Under the pieces are notes generated by a model, which saw nothing but the letters and a program-made list of their open reading frames with translations, did not search any database and was not told the origin of the DNA. A DNA stretch of 64,000 nt from Comamonadaceae bacterium OTU4NAUVB1 (GTDB lineage: Bacteria > Pseudomonadota > Gammaproteobacteria > Burkholderiales > Burkholderiaceae_C), in assembly GCA_024372625.1 (NCBI GenBank), contig CP099607.1:62001-126000 (forward strand), read 5' to 3'. Position 1 is the first letter of the stretch, and every line of letters begins with the position of its first letter. Positions 9,431-17,498 of this stretch are shown here, piece after piece. Made by a program: the position numbers and the translations under genes.

Positions 9431-10412
9431 GCCAACGGTCGGCAGCGTTCGTATTTGCTTTGGGACCCTCGGAGCAAACAACACACAGACTGGACGCGCG
9501 CACGACACTGGAAAAACCGTTCGAGCCGACCTTGCCGAGGTCTTCCTGCTGACCGTGGCATGGCGCTTCCTCATGCCAGTGGCCACGCTGTTCTTCACCG
9601 GCTGCGCGCAGCGCCCACAGGACACCGCGTTTCTCGCTCGGGTCGAGCGGCAGGTGGCGGCCTGAAGCAGACCGAGCCGTCGAAGGTGCGCAGGCCCATG
9701 ATGTGATCGATGTCCAGCCAGTCCAGAACGCATTTGGGTCGATCTGCCAAGCACTGGACGGCTTGCCGGTGGATGGCCAGTGGCCCGAAGGATTGCGTCG
9801 CGGACCTTGGGCCTCGGGCCAGTTGCGATACCCCGCGGAGAGCTTGACCCAGGTGCGCTTGCCACTGGCGCTGCTCAGCAACCAATCCAGGCCCTCGATG
9901 CCTGACGCACTGGGTCGGCCAAAATGGTCCACGACCAGCTTGCAGCCGGCGTCGAGCACGGCTTGGCCGACGGAGGCGAGATCGCGCAACGCGCAATGCA
10001 CTTCCACGTGCCAGTCGAGTTCTCGCACGCACGCCAGCAAGCGTGGCCAAGCGCCTTGCGTGTAGTCGGGAATTGGCAGACCGATCAGGTTGAACCGGAT
10101 CCCCACGATGCCACCGGCGGCCAGTGCGTGCATCTGATCGTCATGCGTCTCGGCATCGACGACCGCGACGCCGCGCAGGCGCTTCGGCTGCTCACGGATC
10201 GCTTCGAGCATGAAACGGTTGTCGGTGCCCAGGAAGCTTGGCTGTACCAGCACCGCGTGAGAAACGGCATGGGCATCGAGCAGCGCCAAGTAGTCCACCA
10301 GCGTCGCGTCATGCTCGGGTGCGTGCCGTCGCAGCGACGCCAGGGGAAGACCGCGCACGAACACGTGGGCATGACTGTCGACGGCGGTGATGCTCGAAGG
10401 AATCAAAGACAT
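9402..10412 (-). pseudogene. Amidohydrolase (TIM-barrel, AMDHD2-like superfamily) with replaced C-terminus
   Basis: The first ~205 residues are a good amidohydrolase: VDSHAHVF metal motif, QPSFLGTDNRFML, DLDWHVEVHC-like strand, LVVDHFGRP and WVKLSAGYRN. Beyond about base 9800 the homology stops. The expected GSDWPHT metal motif and the VDTPAALFGF ending, both present in the intact relative at 38440-39360, are absent; instead the frame runs through low-complexity text to a stop inside the phosphoesterase 3' end. The barrel lacks its last strands and a metal ligand, so it is probably inactive. The joining sequence 9430-9800 is unidentified. Confidence 0.65.
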
Positions 10413-10812
10413 GGTCAGGATGGGAACGTGGCGCCTTGTCGACGATGTGTCTGTGGCACCTGTTCAGGTGGCAGCAGTATCGGGAGGCCGTAGAGGCGCC
10501 GTAAGACTGGTTTTCGTTCATTTTTTATAAGAACGACTTATGGAAGAACGACGTTTCTCTTGCAAGTCCAGGTCGCAAGGAAGATGGCTTGTCCACGATG
10601 CGAACATCGCACGCACCAGTGGTCACTGGCAGACACTTCACGACGTCACCTCCACACGAGTGCAAGGCCGGCGGCAGCGCCGTCGCTTGCGCCGTGAAAA
10701 CAGATCGTGAGAAGCTGACCGGCTGGACCGATCGACGGGCGCGATCGATCACCACCTCGGTCGCAGTTCGAACAACGGGTCCCTGACAACACCTTCGCAC
10801 CGGAGCACTTGA
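10413..10812. other. 400-bp gap with one short inverted repeat
   Basis: No convincing gene. ATAAG-AACGA-CTTAT (10527-10541) in a T-rich stretch lies about 115 bp upstream of the opposite-strand amidohydrolase remnant and may be a regulator site. ORFs in this gap have no domain or plausible start. Confidence 0.35.
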
Positions 10813-11259
10813 ATGTTTTCTCGATCAATCCAACGCCGGAAGCCGGTTGCTCTGCAATTGGTCGTCAAACGGGTTCTGGCCTTGGCGCTGGTGCTGCTTC
10901 CCGTCGGCGCATGCGCTCATGGCGACTGGCCACCGCGTTTCGGCGGTGTGATGAACGATGGTGGGGAGACCAGCTTCGAACTGGTAGGCGATTCCGCTGG
11001 ACTCGTCGCCCATGCGTCAGATCATGGCAAGCCGCTGGATGTCACGGGAAGCGCGGCTGAGCTGCAGATTCAGCGCGTCGGGCGCAAGATAATTTTCAAA
11101 GGCAAGCCACGTGGCACGGCCATTGTTTTTGTGGGGGCCAAACTCATGGTTGGTGACGAGGTCGCCTTGAAGTTGGCATCAGCCACCGGGGAAATTGATT
11201 ATGGGCGGTTCCCGCCTTCTGCCGTGACGAAACTCGCATCGCAGGCGATGAGAAACTGA
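10813..11259 (+). CDS. Exported protein related to the His-rich metal-locus protein
   Basis: 148 residues. A basic N-terminus and hydrophobic helix end in LLPVGACAHGD, readable as a lipobox with the modified Cys in GAC, or as an ordinary signal peptide. The mature part aligns by eye with the product of 1221-1643: His-Gly start, then a FELV segment, DHGKPLDVTG and an AEL strand. It lacks the dense His tail. By family, a small periplasmic beta-domain protein linked to metal efflux; here it is away from any pump. About 310 bp separate it from the next gene. Confidence 0.7.
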   Translation: MFSRSIQRRKPVALQLVVKRVLALALVLLPVGACAHGDWPPRFGGVMNDGGETSFELVGDSAGLVAHASDHGKPLDVTGSAAELQIQRVGRKIIFKGKPRGTAIVFVGAKLMVGDEVALKLASATGEIDYGRFPPSAVTKLASQAMRN

Positions 11260-11463
11260 CAGCGGTTCACATCATGCGAGCGGCTTGGCGACCGGTCGTT
11301 GCATCGGCTCAATAACGTGCTGTTGGCGCCGCGACATGGTTTCACTGCTACGCCACCGCATTGACGGCGCCTCCGGTGCACCACAGGCCGTGACCGAGAC
11401 GACGACTTCAGATCAGCTCGTCCCGTCGCATTGAGGGTATTCACCGAGTGCCGCCTGCGCGAA
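11260..11463. other. Gap upstream of the lipoprotein control region
   Basis: Together with 11464-11568 this forms a 309-bp intergenic stretch. No gene or repeat was seen here apart from one AACTGACAG at about 11255-11263 that matches the half-site used in the direct repeat downstream. Confidence 0.4.
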
Positions 11464-11484
11464 CTGACAGCTTTCTGACAGCTT
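11464..11484. promoter_or_regulatory. 11-bp-spaced direct repeat, OmpR/PhoB-type binding site
   Basis: CTGACAGCTT occurs at 11464-11473 and 11475-11484. Read on the opposite strand it is CTGTCAGAAAGCTGTCAG, close to a Pho box (two CTGTCA units 11 bp apart). It lies 85 bp upstream of the lipoprotein ATG. The orientation is opposite to the usual Pho box, and the TctD-like regulator at 13896 is another candidate binder. Confidence 0.5.
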
Positions 11485-11568
11485 CGGCCAACGACGATGG
11501 GAGATGTTGTGAAGCCGCGACGAGTGGCTTCGCGATTGCTCTCCCAACGACACGAGGCACGCACATCC

Positions 11569-12753
11569 ATGACTTCCAAGAACTTCATTTTTACCTCTCT
11601 GGCGGCGGCATCGGCGCTGAGCCTGACGCTCGTGGCCTGCGGAGGCGGCAGTGACGACAACACGGCCAGCACACCGCCACCGGCCACGACGACGCCGACG
11701 CCGACGCCGACGCCAGAACCCGTCAACCCATTGGCAAAAGCACCCACCGAACTCAGGACCACATGGTTCGGGATCAGCAATTGGCACTATCAGGTCGGGG
11801 GTCTCGGCTTCATTCTCGATGGCGAAGTGGTGAACTCGGGCCAAGCGCCGACGCCCGCAGCCGTGACCAAGGCACTCACGGCGTTGAAGAAGCGCGGTAC
11901 GGTCGATTTCTTTCTGGTGGGTCACGAGCACGGCGACCATGCCCTGCAGATTCCTGAGTACGCCAAGCAGACGGGCAAGCCGATCTACGCACCGGCAGCG
12001 GTTTGTGCGGCGGTGAAGGCCTATGGCAACCCGGACAATCAGTGCACGACGCTCAAGGGCGGTGAGACCCTGAAGATGAACGACTACACCACCGTGCGGG
12101 TGGTGCGTTGGCTCCACAGCATCGACTGCGGCGGAGTCGGCAACGGCACGGCAGGGGTCGAGACCTTCGGCTTCCTGATCACGGCGCAGACGCCTGACAA
12201 GGACAAGGTACTGACGGTCTATGTGTCCGACAGCGGCGCCGGCGGGGTCGACCTGTTCATCCCGCGCGTGGTGGGCAAGGGCACGCCATCCGAGGTCGTC
12301 TACGGCGCGCCGTTCTCCAATCTCTCGGATGCGGTGCGTGCGGCGAACGTTCCCAGCATCGACCTCTGGCAGGGTGGACCGGAGTCGCGGGTGGTCAATC
12401 AGGCGCGCATCCTGATGCCGGTCTTCAAGATCAAGTACTTCCAGCCGCATCACCTCGGCACGCGCGCGACGCAGGTCGATGGCGTGAGCGTGGGCTACAA
12501 GCTGGAGTACGGTCTCCATTTCCCGTACCTGGAATCCGAGGTGCCGCTCCTGACCGGTTTCATGAAGAGCATCGGCACGCAGCCCTTCAACCCTTCCAAC
12601 TACTTCGATGCCTGGGTCCTGGATCGCAATGGTTTCAAGGCCGTGGACAACGCGGACGTGAAGGCGGTCTATGGGTTGCCGGCGACGGGCCCGGGGCCTG
12701 GCAAGCAGGGCCCCAATCCGCGCTCGGGCCAGCTGGAATGTCTCAACGACTGA
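11569..12753 (+). CDS. Metallo-beta-lactamase-fold lipoprotein
   Basis: 394 residues. Start 11569 gives a lipoprotein signal (LSLTLVAC, modified C24) and has a GAGG ribosome site upstream; an in-frame ATG at 11497 only adds a leader. After the lipid anchor a Thr-Pro repeat linker (about 41-51) leads to a metallo-hydrolase domain with HEHGDH at 119-124, a later SDSGAGG (metal Asp region) and a PHHLGTRA His motif near the C-terminus. Likely anchored to a membrane and facing the periplasm. The fold covers phosphodiesterases, lactonases and sulfatases, so the substrate is open. It precedes a Bug protein and TctDE genes. Confidence 0.85.
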   Translation: MTSKNFIFTSLAAASALSLTLVACGGGSDDNTASTPPPATTTPTPTPTPEPVNPLAKAPTELRTTWFGISNWHYQVGGLGFILDGEVVNSGQAPTPAAVTKALTALKKRGTVDFFLVGHEHGDHALQIPEYAKQTGKPIYAPAAVCAAVKAYGNPDNQCTTLKGGETLKMNDYTTVRVVRWLHSIDCGGVGNGTAGVETFGFLITAQTPDKDKVLTVYVSDSGAGGVDLFIPRVVGKGTPSEVVYGAPFSNLSDAVRAANVPSIDLWQGGPESRVVNQARILMPVFKIKYFQPHHLGTRATQVDGVSVGYKLEYGLHFPYLESEVPLLTGFMKSIGTQPFNPSNYFDAWVLDRNGFKAVDNADVKAVYGLPATGPGPGKQGPNPRSGQLECLND

Positions 12754-12764
12754 CCTTACATGGC

Positions 12765-12793
12765 GTGCTCACCTTCCTCGCGAGGGTGAGCAC
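12765..12793 (+). terminator. Hairpin between lipoprotein and Bug gene
   Basis: GTGCTCACC (12765-12773) pairs with GGTGAGCAC (12785-12793); CTCG/CGAG pairs inside. It starts 11 nt after the lipoprotein stop. There is no T-run, so it may be an attenuator or mRNA-stabilising stem instead of a terminator. Confidence 0.5.
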
Positions 12794-12814
12794 CAGGCAT
12801 CGACAAACAAAGAT

Positions 12815-13825
12815 ATGAATACGCTAGATTCCACAGACATCCTGTCGGCGAACCGGCGCCGCTGGCTGCAGGCCGGAGGCAGTCTTGCCCTGAGCGGCAT
12901 GTTGCCCTCGATGGCCGGTGCGCAAGCGGCATGGCCGAGCAAATCGATCCGCTTCGTGGTGCCTTTCGCACCGGGCGGCAGCTCCGAGATCGTGGCGCGT
13001 TCCAGCGCCGCCGAGTTGTCCAACACCATCGGTCAAAGCGTCTACGTCGACAACAAGCCCGGTGCGGCAGGCAACATTGCCATGTCCGAAGTGGCGCGCA
13101 GCGACGACCAGCACACCATCATCCTGGGTCACATCGGAACGCTGGCGGTCAATCCCTACATCTTCGAAAAGCTCCCGTACGACGCCAACAAGGACTTCAA
13201 GCCCGTGAGCTTGCTGGCCAAGGTGCCCAGCCTGTATGTGGTGCATCCGGATGTGCCGGCCAAGAACTTGACCGAGTTCATCGCCTACGCCAAGAAGAAT
13301 CCGGGCAAGCTGAGCTACGGCTCCGCTGGCAACGGAAGCGCTGGGCATCTGGCTTTCGAGTACCTGAAGATCACTTCCGGTGTCTTCATGCTGCATGTAC
13401 CTTATCGCGGCACCGGGCCGATGCTGACCGACCTGATCTCGGGTCGCTTGGAAGCCTCGGCCATCGGTGCTGCCGCCATCCTGCCTTTCATCAAGACGGG
13501 CAAGGTGCGCTGCATCGCGACGGGTTCGTCGAAACGTCTCCCGCAGTTGCCCGACGTCCCGACGGTGGCAGAGCAGGGATTCCCAGGCTTCGAGATGACC
13601 CAGTGGTACGGCATGCTGGCCCCCGCCAGCATGGCCCCGGCCAATCTCGCGAAACTGTCTGCTGAAACCATGAAAGGCATGAAGACACAAGCTGTTCTCG
13701 AGCGCCTCAAGGGCGACGCGGCGGAGGCCGTCGGCGGTACACCGGAGGAATTCGCCAAGTTCATCGCCGTTGAGCAGGAGCGCTGGAAGAAGGTCATTGC
13801 GCGGGCCAACATCAAGCCCGACTGA
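12815..13825 (+). CDS. Bug/TctC-family periplasmic binding protein
   Basis: 336 residues. A twin-Arg-like leader (NRRRWLQAGGSLALSGMLPS) precedes the mature start AWPSKSIRFVVPFAPGG, the strand that begins all Bug proteins. Further hallmarks: VDNKPGAAGNIA, YGSAGNGSAGHLA (ligand carboxylate loop) and the LPDVPTVAEQGF hinge. Such proteins bind small carboxylates or amides in the periplasm. The neighbours are TctD/TctE-type regulators, not TctA/TctB permeases, so it may feed an unlinked permease or act as a signal receptor for TctE (inference). Confidence 0.92.
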   Translation: MNTLDSTDILSANRRRWLQAGGSLALSGMLPSMAGAQAAWPSKSIRFVVPFAPGGSSEIVARSSAAELSNTIGQSVYVDNKPGAAGNIAMSEVARSDDQHTIILGHIGTLAVNPYIFEKLPYDANKDFKPVSLLAKVPSLYVVHPDVPAKNLTEFIAYAKKNPGKLSYGSAGNGSAGHLAFEYLKITSGVFMLHVPYRGTGPMLTDLISGRLEASAIGAAAILPFIKTGKVRCIATGSSKRLPQLPDVPTVAEQGFPGFEMTQWYGMLAPASMAPANLAKLSAETMKGMKTQAVLERLKGDAAEAVGGTPEEFAKFIAVEQERWKKVIARANIKPD

Positions 13826-13895
13826 CGTTGGCCACGAGCGGACCTGAGGGCTCGTTGTGTCCACGGCGGGCCCTTTTGCTTCCAACGATTGCATC

Positions 13896-14561
13896 ATGCG
13901 CATCCTTCTCGCTGAAGACGAACACGCGCTGGGGACCTGGCTGTGCAAGGCGCTCGAGCATGCGGGAATCCAGGTCGAATGGGTCGATGATGGCCAGCTC
14001 GCCGATCGCGCGCTTTGTGCTCAAAAATACGATGCCCTGGTGCTGGACTTGGGCCTGCCCGGCATGGACGGACATGCGGTGCTGCGCAGACTCCGTCAGC
14101 GCGACCAGCGCTTGCCCACACTGATCCTGACGGCGCGCGACTCGCTGGCAGAACGCGTCACGTCGCTCAACGCCGGGGCCGACGATTTTTTGGCCAAGCC
14201 ATTCGCCCTTGCCGAACTCGAAGCCCGGCTCCATGCCCTGGTACGACGCGCCAGGGGAACGGAGCATCCGCGACTGGCCTGCGGGCCGCTGGTCTACGAT
14301 GGACCATCCCAGCAGTTCCAGATGAACGGACAACCACTGGCACTTTCGCCGCGTGAGACGTCCGTGCTTCTCACGCTTGCACAACGCAGCGGAGAACCGC
14401 TGTCCAAGCAACACATCCTGGACCGGGTGTTCTCCGATGACGAGGATGTGCATCCTGAAGCGGTCGAGGTTTTCATCTACCGGCTGCGCAAGCGCCTGCA
14501 CGACTCGGGCGTTCGAATCGTCACGTTGCGTGGTCTGGGCTATACGTTGGAAGCGCGTTGA
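13896..14561 (+). CDS. tctD: TctD-type OmpR-family response regulator
   Basis: 221 residues. Receiver with AEDE (7-10), phosphoacceptor D51 (VLDLGLPGMDG), LTARDS and KPFALAELEARL, then a winged-helix DNA-binding domain (FIYRLRKRLHDSG, TLRGLGYTLE). The start at 13896 opens with MRILLAEDE. The stop touches the next start with no gap, so it is coupled to the kinase. In Salmonella and Bordetella relatives, TctD-class regulators control tricarboxylate uptake genes; here the obvious targets are the two flanking Bug genes and perhaps the lipoprotein at 11569. Confidence 0.85.
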   Translation: MRILLAEDEHALGTWLCKALEHAGIQVEWVDDGQLADRALCAQKYDALVLDLGLPGMDGHAVLRRLRQRDQRLPTLILTARDSLAERVTSLNAGADDFLAKPFALAELEARLHALVRRARGTEHPRLACGPLVYDGPSQQFQMNGQPLALSPRETSVLLTLAQRSGEPLSKQHILDRVFSDDEDVHPEAVEVFIYRLRKRLHDSGVRIVTLRGLGYTLEAR

Positions 14562-16013
14562 ATGAACCGCGTTTCAAGGGTGTTTCGTCGGGCTTGGCAA
14601 TGGTTCCGGAGAGCCAGCCTCTGGCGGCGACTTGCATTGCTGTTGCTGCCTTGTCTGCTCGCGATGACCTCCATGGAACTTTGGATGACGCGCCACGATG
14701 CCTTGGAGGCAGCCAACTCGGCCTACGACCGTTCACTGCTGGGAGCGCTGAAGTCCATCGATGCCAACATTTCGGTGGCCTCTGGCGGGCTGGCCGTGGA
14801 GCTGCCCTACACGATGTTCGAATTCTTCGAGTTGACGGCGAGCGGTCAGGTGGTCTTCCGGGTGGCGACATCCGACGGTCTGGTCGAACTCGGGAGCGCG
14901 GACCTTCCCGAGTCCACGGTCGCGCTGTCGACGGGCGTGCCTCGGTTCTACGATGCGATGTACTTCGGAGAGGAATTCCGCTTCGCCGCCTACCGGCGCA
15001 CCCTGAATGGCCTCGCAGTGGGTGGCGAGGGTCAGAGCATCCTGGTCCAGGTCGGTGAAAGCACGCGCTCGCGCCAGGATTTCACGGCCCGCTTCGTTCG
15101 TCGAGCGGCCCTGCGCGATGTCGCGATCCTGCTGTTTCTCGTCTGCGGCACATCCCTGGCGCTGGCGGCCGCCTTGCGACCGCTGACACGGCTCGCCCGG
15201 GAAGTCCAGGCGCGCAGCGCGGACGACCTGACACCCATCGACGACGCGGACCTGCCCGCCGACATCCGTCCGCTCATGGTCGCGGTCAACCAGTACATGA
15301 CGCGGACCCAGGAACTCGTCGTGCAGCAGCGCCAGTTCCTCGACGACGCGTCGCACCAGATGCGCACCCACTTGACGACCCTCCAGATGCAGGTCGACTA
15401 TGCGCAGCGTGAGACGGCGCCCGACCGTCTCGCGGAGACGCTCAAGGCCATGGGCAGGGAGATCGGCAGGATCACCCGGAGTACCCAACAGCTCCTCGCA
15501 CTCGGACGAAGCGACACCGTCGCACTGGAGTTGGGCGAGGTGAACCTCGCCGCCCTGCTCAGGGACGTCGCGGTGGAACTGCTGCCCATGGCACGGTTCA
15601 AGCACATCGACCTCGGTATCAATCCCTCGATGCCCGTCCTGATGGCCGTGGCGGACGAGGCGCTGCTGCGCGAGGCGCTGGGGAACCTGGTCTTCAACGC
15701 CATTGCATACACCCCCACGCGTGGAACCATCACCGTGCACGCCTCGGCCCGGGAACACAGCTGGCGGATGATCGTGGAGGACGACGGTCCAGGATTGACC
15801 ATCGAGGAATGCGCGACGCTCGGCCACCGGTTCCAGCGGGGACAACGCGCGGCGAAGGGCGGGTCGGGCCTGGGGTTGGCGATCGCCCGATCCATCGCCG
15901 AACGACATGGCGGCGGGTTGGAACTGACACCCAGGGCGTCGACCTCCGGCCTGCACGCCGTCATCTGGTGGCCTCGATGCGCCTGCCAGGGAAAGTCCGA
16001 GGAACCGGTATGA
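14562..16013 (+). CDS. tctE: TctE-type sensor histidine kinase
   Basis: 483 residues. Helix ~25-42, periplasmic domain ~43-183, second helix ~185-205, HAMP, phospho-accepting H265 in SHQMRTHL, N-box NLVFNAIAY, DDGPG and GSGLGLAIARSIAERHGG. Family members normally have Pro in the H-box (SHQLRTPL); here His replaces it at residue 270. Autophosphorylation may persist, but the phosphatase/kinase balance could differ. It starts directly after tctD, and its stop overlaps the next ATG (ATGA), placing the downstream Bug-like gene in the same operon. Confidence 0.88.
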   Translation: MNRVSRVFRRAWQWFRRASLWRRLALLLLPCLLAMTSMELWMTRHDALEAANSAYDRSLLGALKSIDANISVASGGLAVELPYTMFEFFELTASGQVVFRVATSDGLVELGSADLPESTVALSTGVPRFYDAMYFGEEFRFAAYRRTLNGLAVGGEGQSILVQVGESTRSRQDFTARFVRRAALRDVAILLFLVCGTSLALAAALRPLTRLAREVQARSADDLTPIDDADLPADIRPLMVAVNQYMTRTQELVVQQRQFLDDASHQMRTHLTTLQMQVDYAQRETAPDRLAETLKAMGREIGRITRSTQQLLALGRSDTVALELGEVNLAALLRDVAVELLPMARFKHIDLGINPSMPVLMAVADEALLREALGNLVFNAIAYTPTRGTITVHASAREHSWRMIVEDDGPGLTIEECATLGHRFQRGQRAAKGGSGLGLAIARSIAERHGGGLELTPRASTSGLHAVIWWPRCACQGKSEEPV

Positions 16014-17026
16014 GTCCTTATGTTCTGCGGCGCCGCAGGGTGCTTGGCATGATTTCCTGCGGCGGGCTTCCTGCTGTGACTTGGGGTGCCGATGCCCCGC
16101 TCGATCCAAGCCTGAGACCGGCGTCCTGTGTGATCCCGGCGAAGGCAGGCGGTGGCTTCGATCTGACGTGTGTGCTGGCGCGGGATGCGCTGCAACTGGC
16201 AAGGCCGCTGCGTCCTCCTTTGGCCCTGCGCTATTTGCCGGGCGGCATCGGTGCCGTGGCTTTCGATCGTGTGGCCACAGGCCGCCTGGGTGGGGACGCG
16301 GTGCTGATCGCGTTCTCCAGTGGCTCCTTGCTGAACATCGCACAAGGTCGATTCGGTCCCCATCCTTCCACATCGGTGCGATGGATCGCCACCCTGGGCA
16401 CCGACTATGGTGTCATCGCCGTGCATCGCGACGCTGCATTCAAGACGCTCGGTGACGTTGTGACGGCCTTGAAGCAAGCGCCCTCACAAGTTGTCTTTGG
16501 TGCCGGAGGCACGGTAGGCAGCCAGGATTGGGTCAAGGCTGCCCAACTGGTCAGGGTCGCTGGAAAGGATCCGAAACTGATGCGATTCGTGTCGTTCGAG
16601 GGCGGCGGCGATGCATTGAAGGCCCTTCAGGGCAAGCATGTCGACGTGTTTCCAGGGGACGCCGCTGAAGCCTTGCAAGCGATTGCCAGCGGTGCGCCGA
16701 TCAAAATTCTTGCGGTCCTGTCGAACGACCGATTGGGCGGTGCCTTGTCGGGCATCGCGACGGCGCGGGAGCAGGGCGTCGACATCGTGTGGCCAACCGT
16801 TCGAGGCCTGTATCTCAGCGCGGATGTTCCCGAGGAAGCCGTGCAAGCCTGGGTCTCGGCGTTTCGCAACGCCATCGATGCCCCGGGATTCAAGACGCTG
16901 CGCGAGCAGCACGGGCTCTACCCGTTTTCTCTCACGGGATCCTCGCTCGAGGCGTTCGTCGCGACGCAGATCACGATTTATCGAAAGATCGCTGATGGAC
17001 TTGGGTTGAGACGCTGGCACCAATGA
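16010..17026 (+). CDS. Divergent Bug/TctC-like binding protein coupled to tctE
   Basis: 338 residues, starting within the tctE stop (4-bp ATGA overlap). Leader RRRRVLGMISCGGLPAVTWGA resembles a signal peptide. The body has the Bug architecture (IPAKAGGGFDLTCVLARD, FGAGGTVGSQDW, FEGGGDALKAL) but lacks the canonical PxKPIRxVVPF start and the classical ligand loop, so it is a diverged branch nearer to TctC of regulated tricarboxylate systems. Its position suggests a periplasmic sensor accessory that presents ligand to TctE, as proposed for Bordetella BctC-BctE; this is inference. Confidence 0.8.
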   Translation: MSPYVLRRRRVLGMISCGGLPAVTWGADAPLDPSLRPASCVIPAKAGGGFDLTCVLARDALQLARPLRPPLALRYLPGGIGAVAFDRVATGRLGGDAVLIAFSSGSLLNIAQGRFGPHPSTSVRWIATLGTDYGVIAVHRDAAFKTLGDVVTALKQAPSQVVFGAGGTVGSQDWVKAAQLVRVAGKDPKLMRFVSFEGGGDALKALQGKHVDVFPGDAAEALQAIASGAPIKILAVLSNDRLGGALSGIATAREQGVDIVWPTVRGLYLSADVPEEAVQAWVSAFRNAIDAPGFKTLREQHGLYPFSLTGSSLEAFVATQITIYRKIADGLGLRRWHQ

Positions 17027-17498
17027 GCGCCATTGGGTGGATGTTCATCTAATTCTGCGGTTCGCGCCAATCTGCCAGAACGACGAATTGGAAGAATTCG
17101 TGTTGTCGACGTTATTGATGATGAGAACGAAGCATGTGGTTTATCAGCATTTTGAATGATTTGGTTTTAAGCATTTGAGCAAGCGTGCCGTGCAAAAGCA
17201 GGCGGCGTAGACTGGTCGGATGACGCCCGAAACGCTCCTCTCGATGGACCCCCGCATGCAGTCCTGCATTTCGTCCACGAGTTGGAGACCTGCCCAGACC
17301 TGCCGAGCCTGGAGGCAGGCAGCATCGTGACCACCGGGACACGGACCGATGCCTGGGCCGTCAGACAAGGGGAGACCTCGCAGTGCGAGATCGGTACGCC
17401 TTTCGCATCCCTGCGTGTCACGTTTCGCTGAATGCCTGCATGGCAAGTTGTATCTCGAACTCGCAAGACGTCATGCACACGAAAAAAGATCCGGCCGA
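17027..17498. other. 472-bp gap, AT-richer, with an inverted repeat
   Basis: ACGAATT-GGAAG-AATTCGT spans 17083-17101, about 60 bp after the preceding stop, and could be a weak terminator or operator. Bases ~17040-17180 are visibly AT-richer than the neighbouring genes. An in-frame extension of the hybrid kinase reaches ATG 17349, but no domain supports it. Confidence 0.4.

Noticed and set aside
10525..10800. 91-codon minus-strand ORF in the gap
   Set aside because: No recognisable feature or ribosome site; composition like non-coding sequence.
11690..11715. ACGCCG-type tandem repeat as a phase-variation tract
   Set aside because: Hexanucleotide units encode a Thr-Pro linker in frame; copy changes would not shift the frame.
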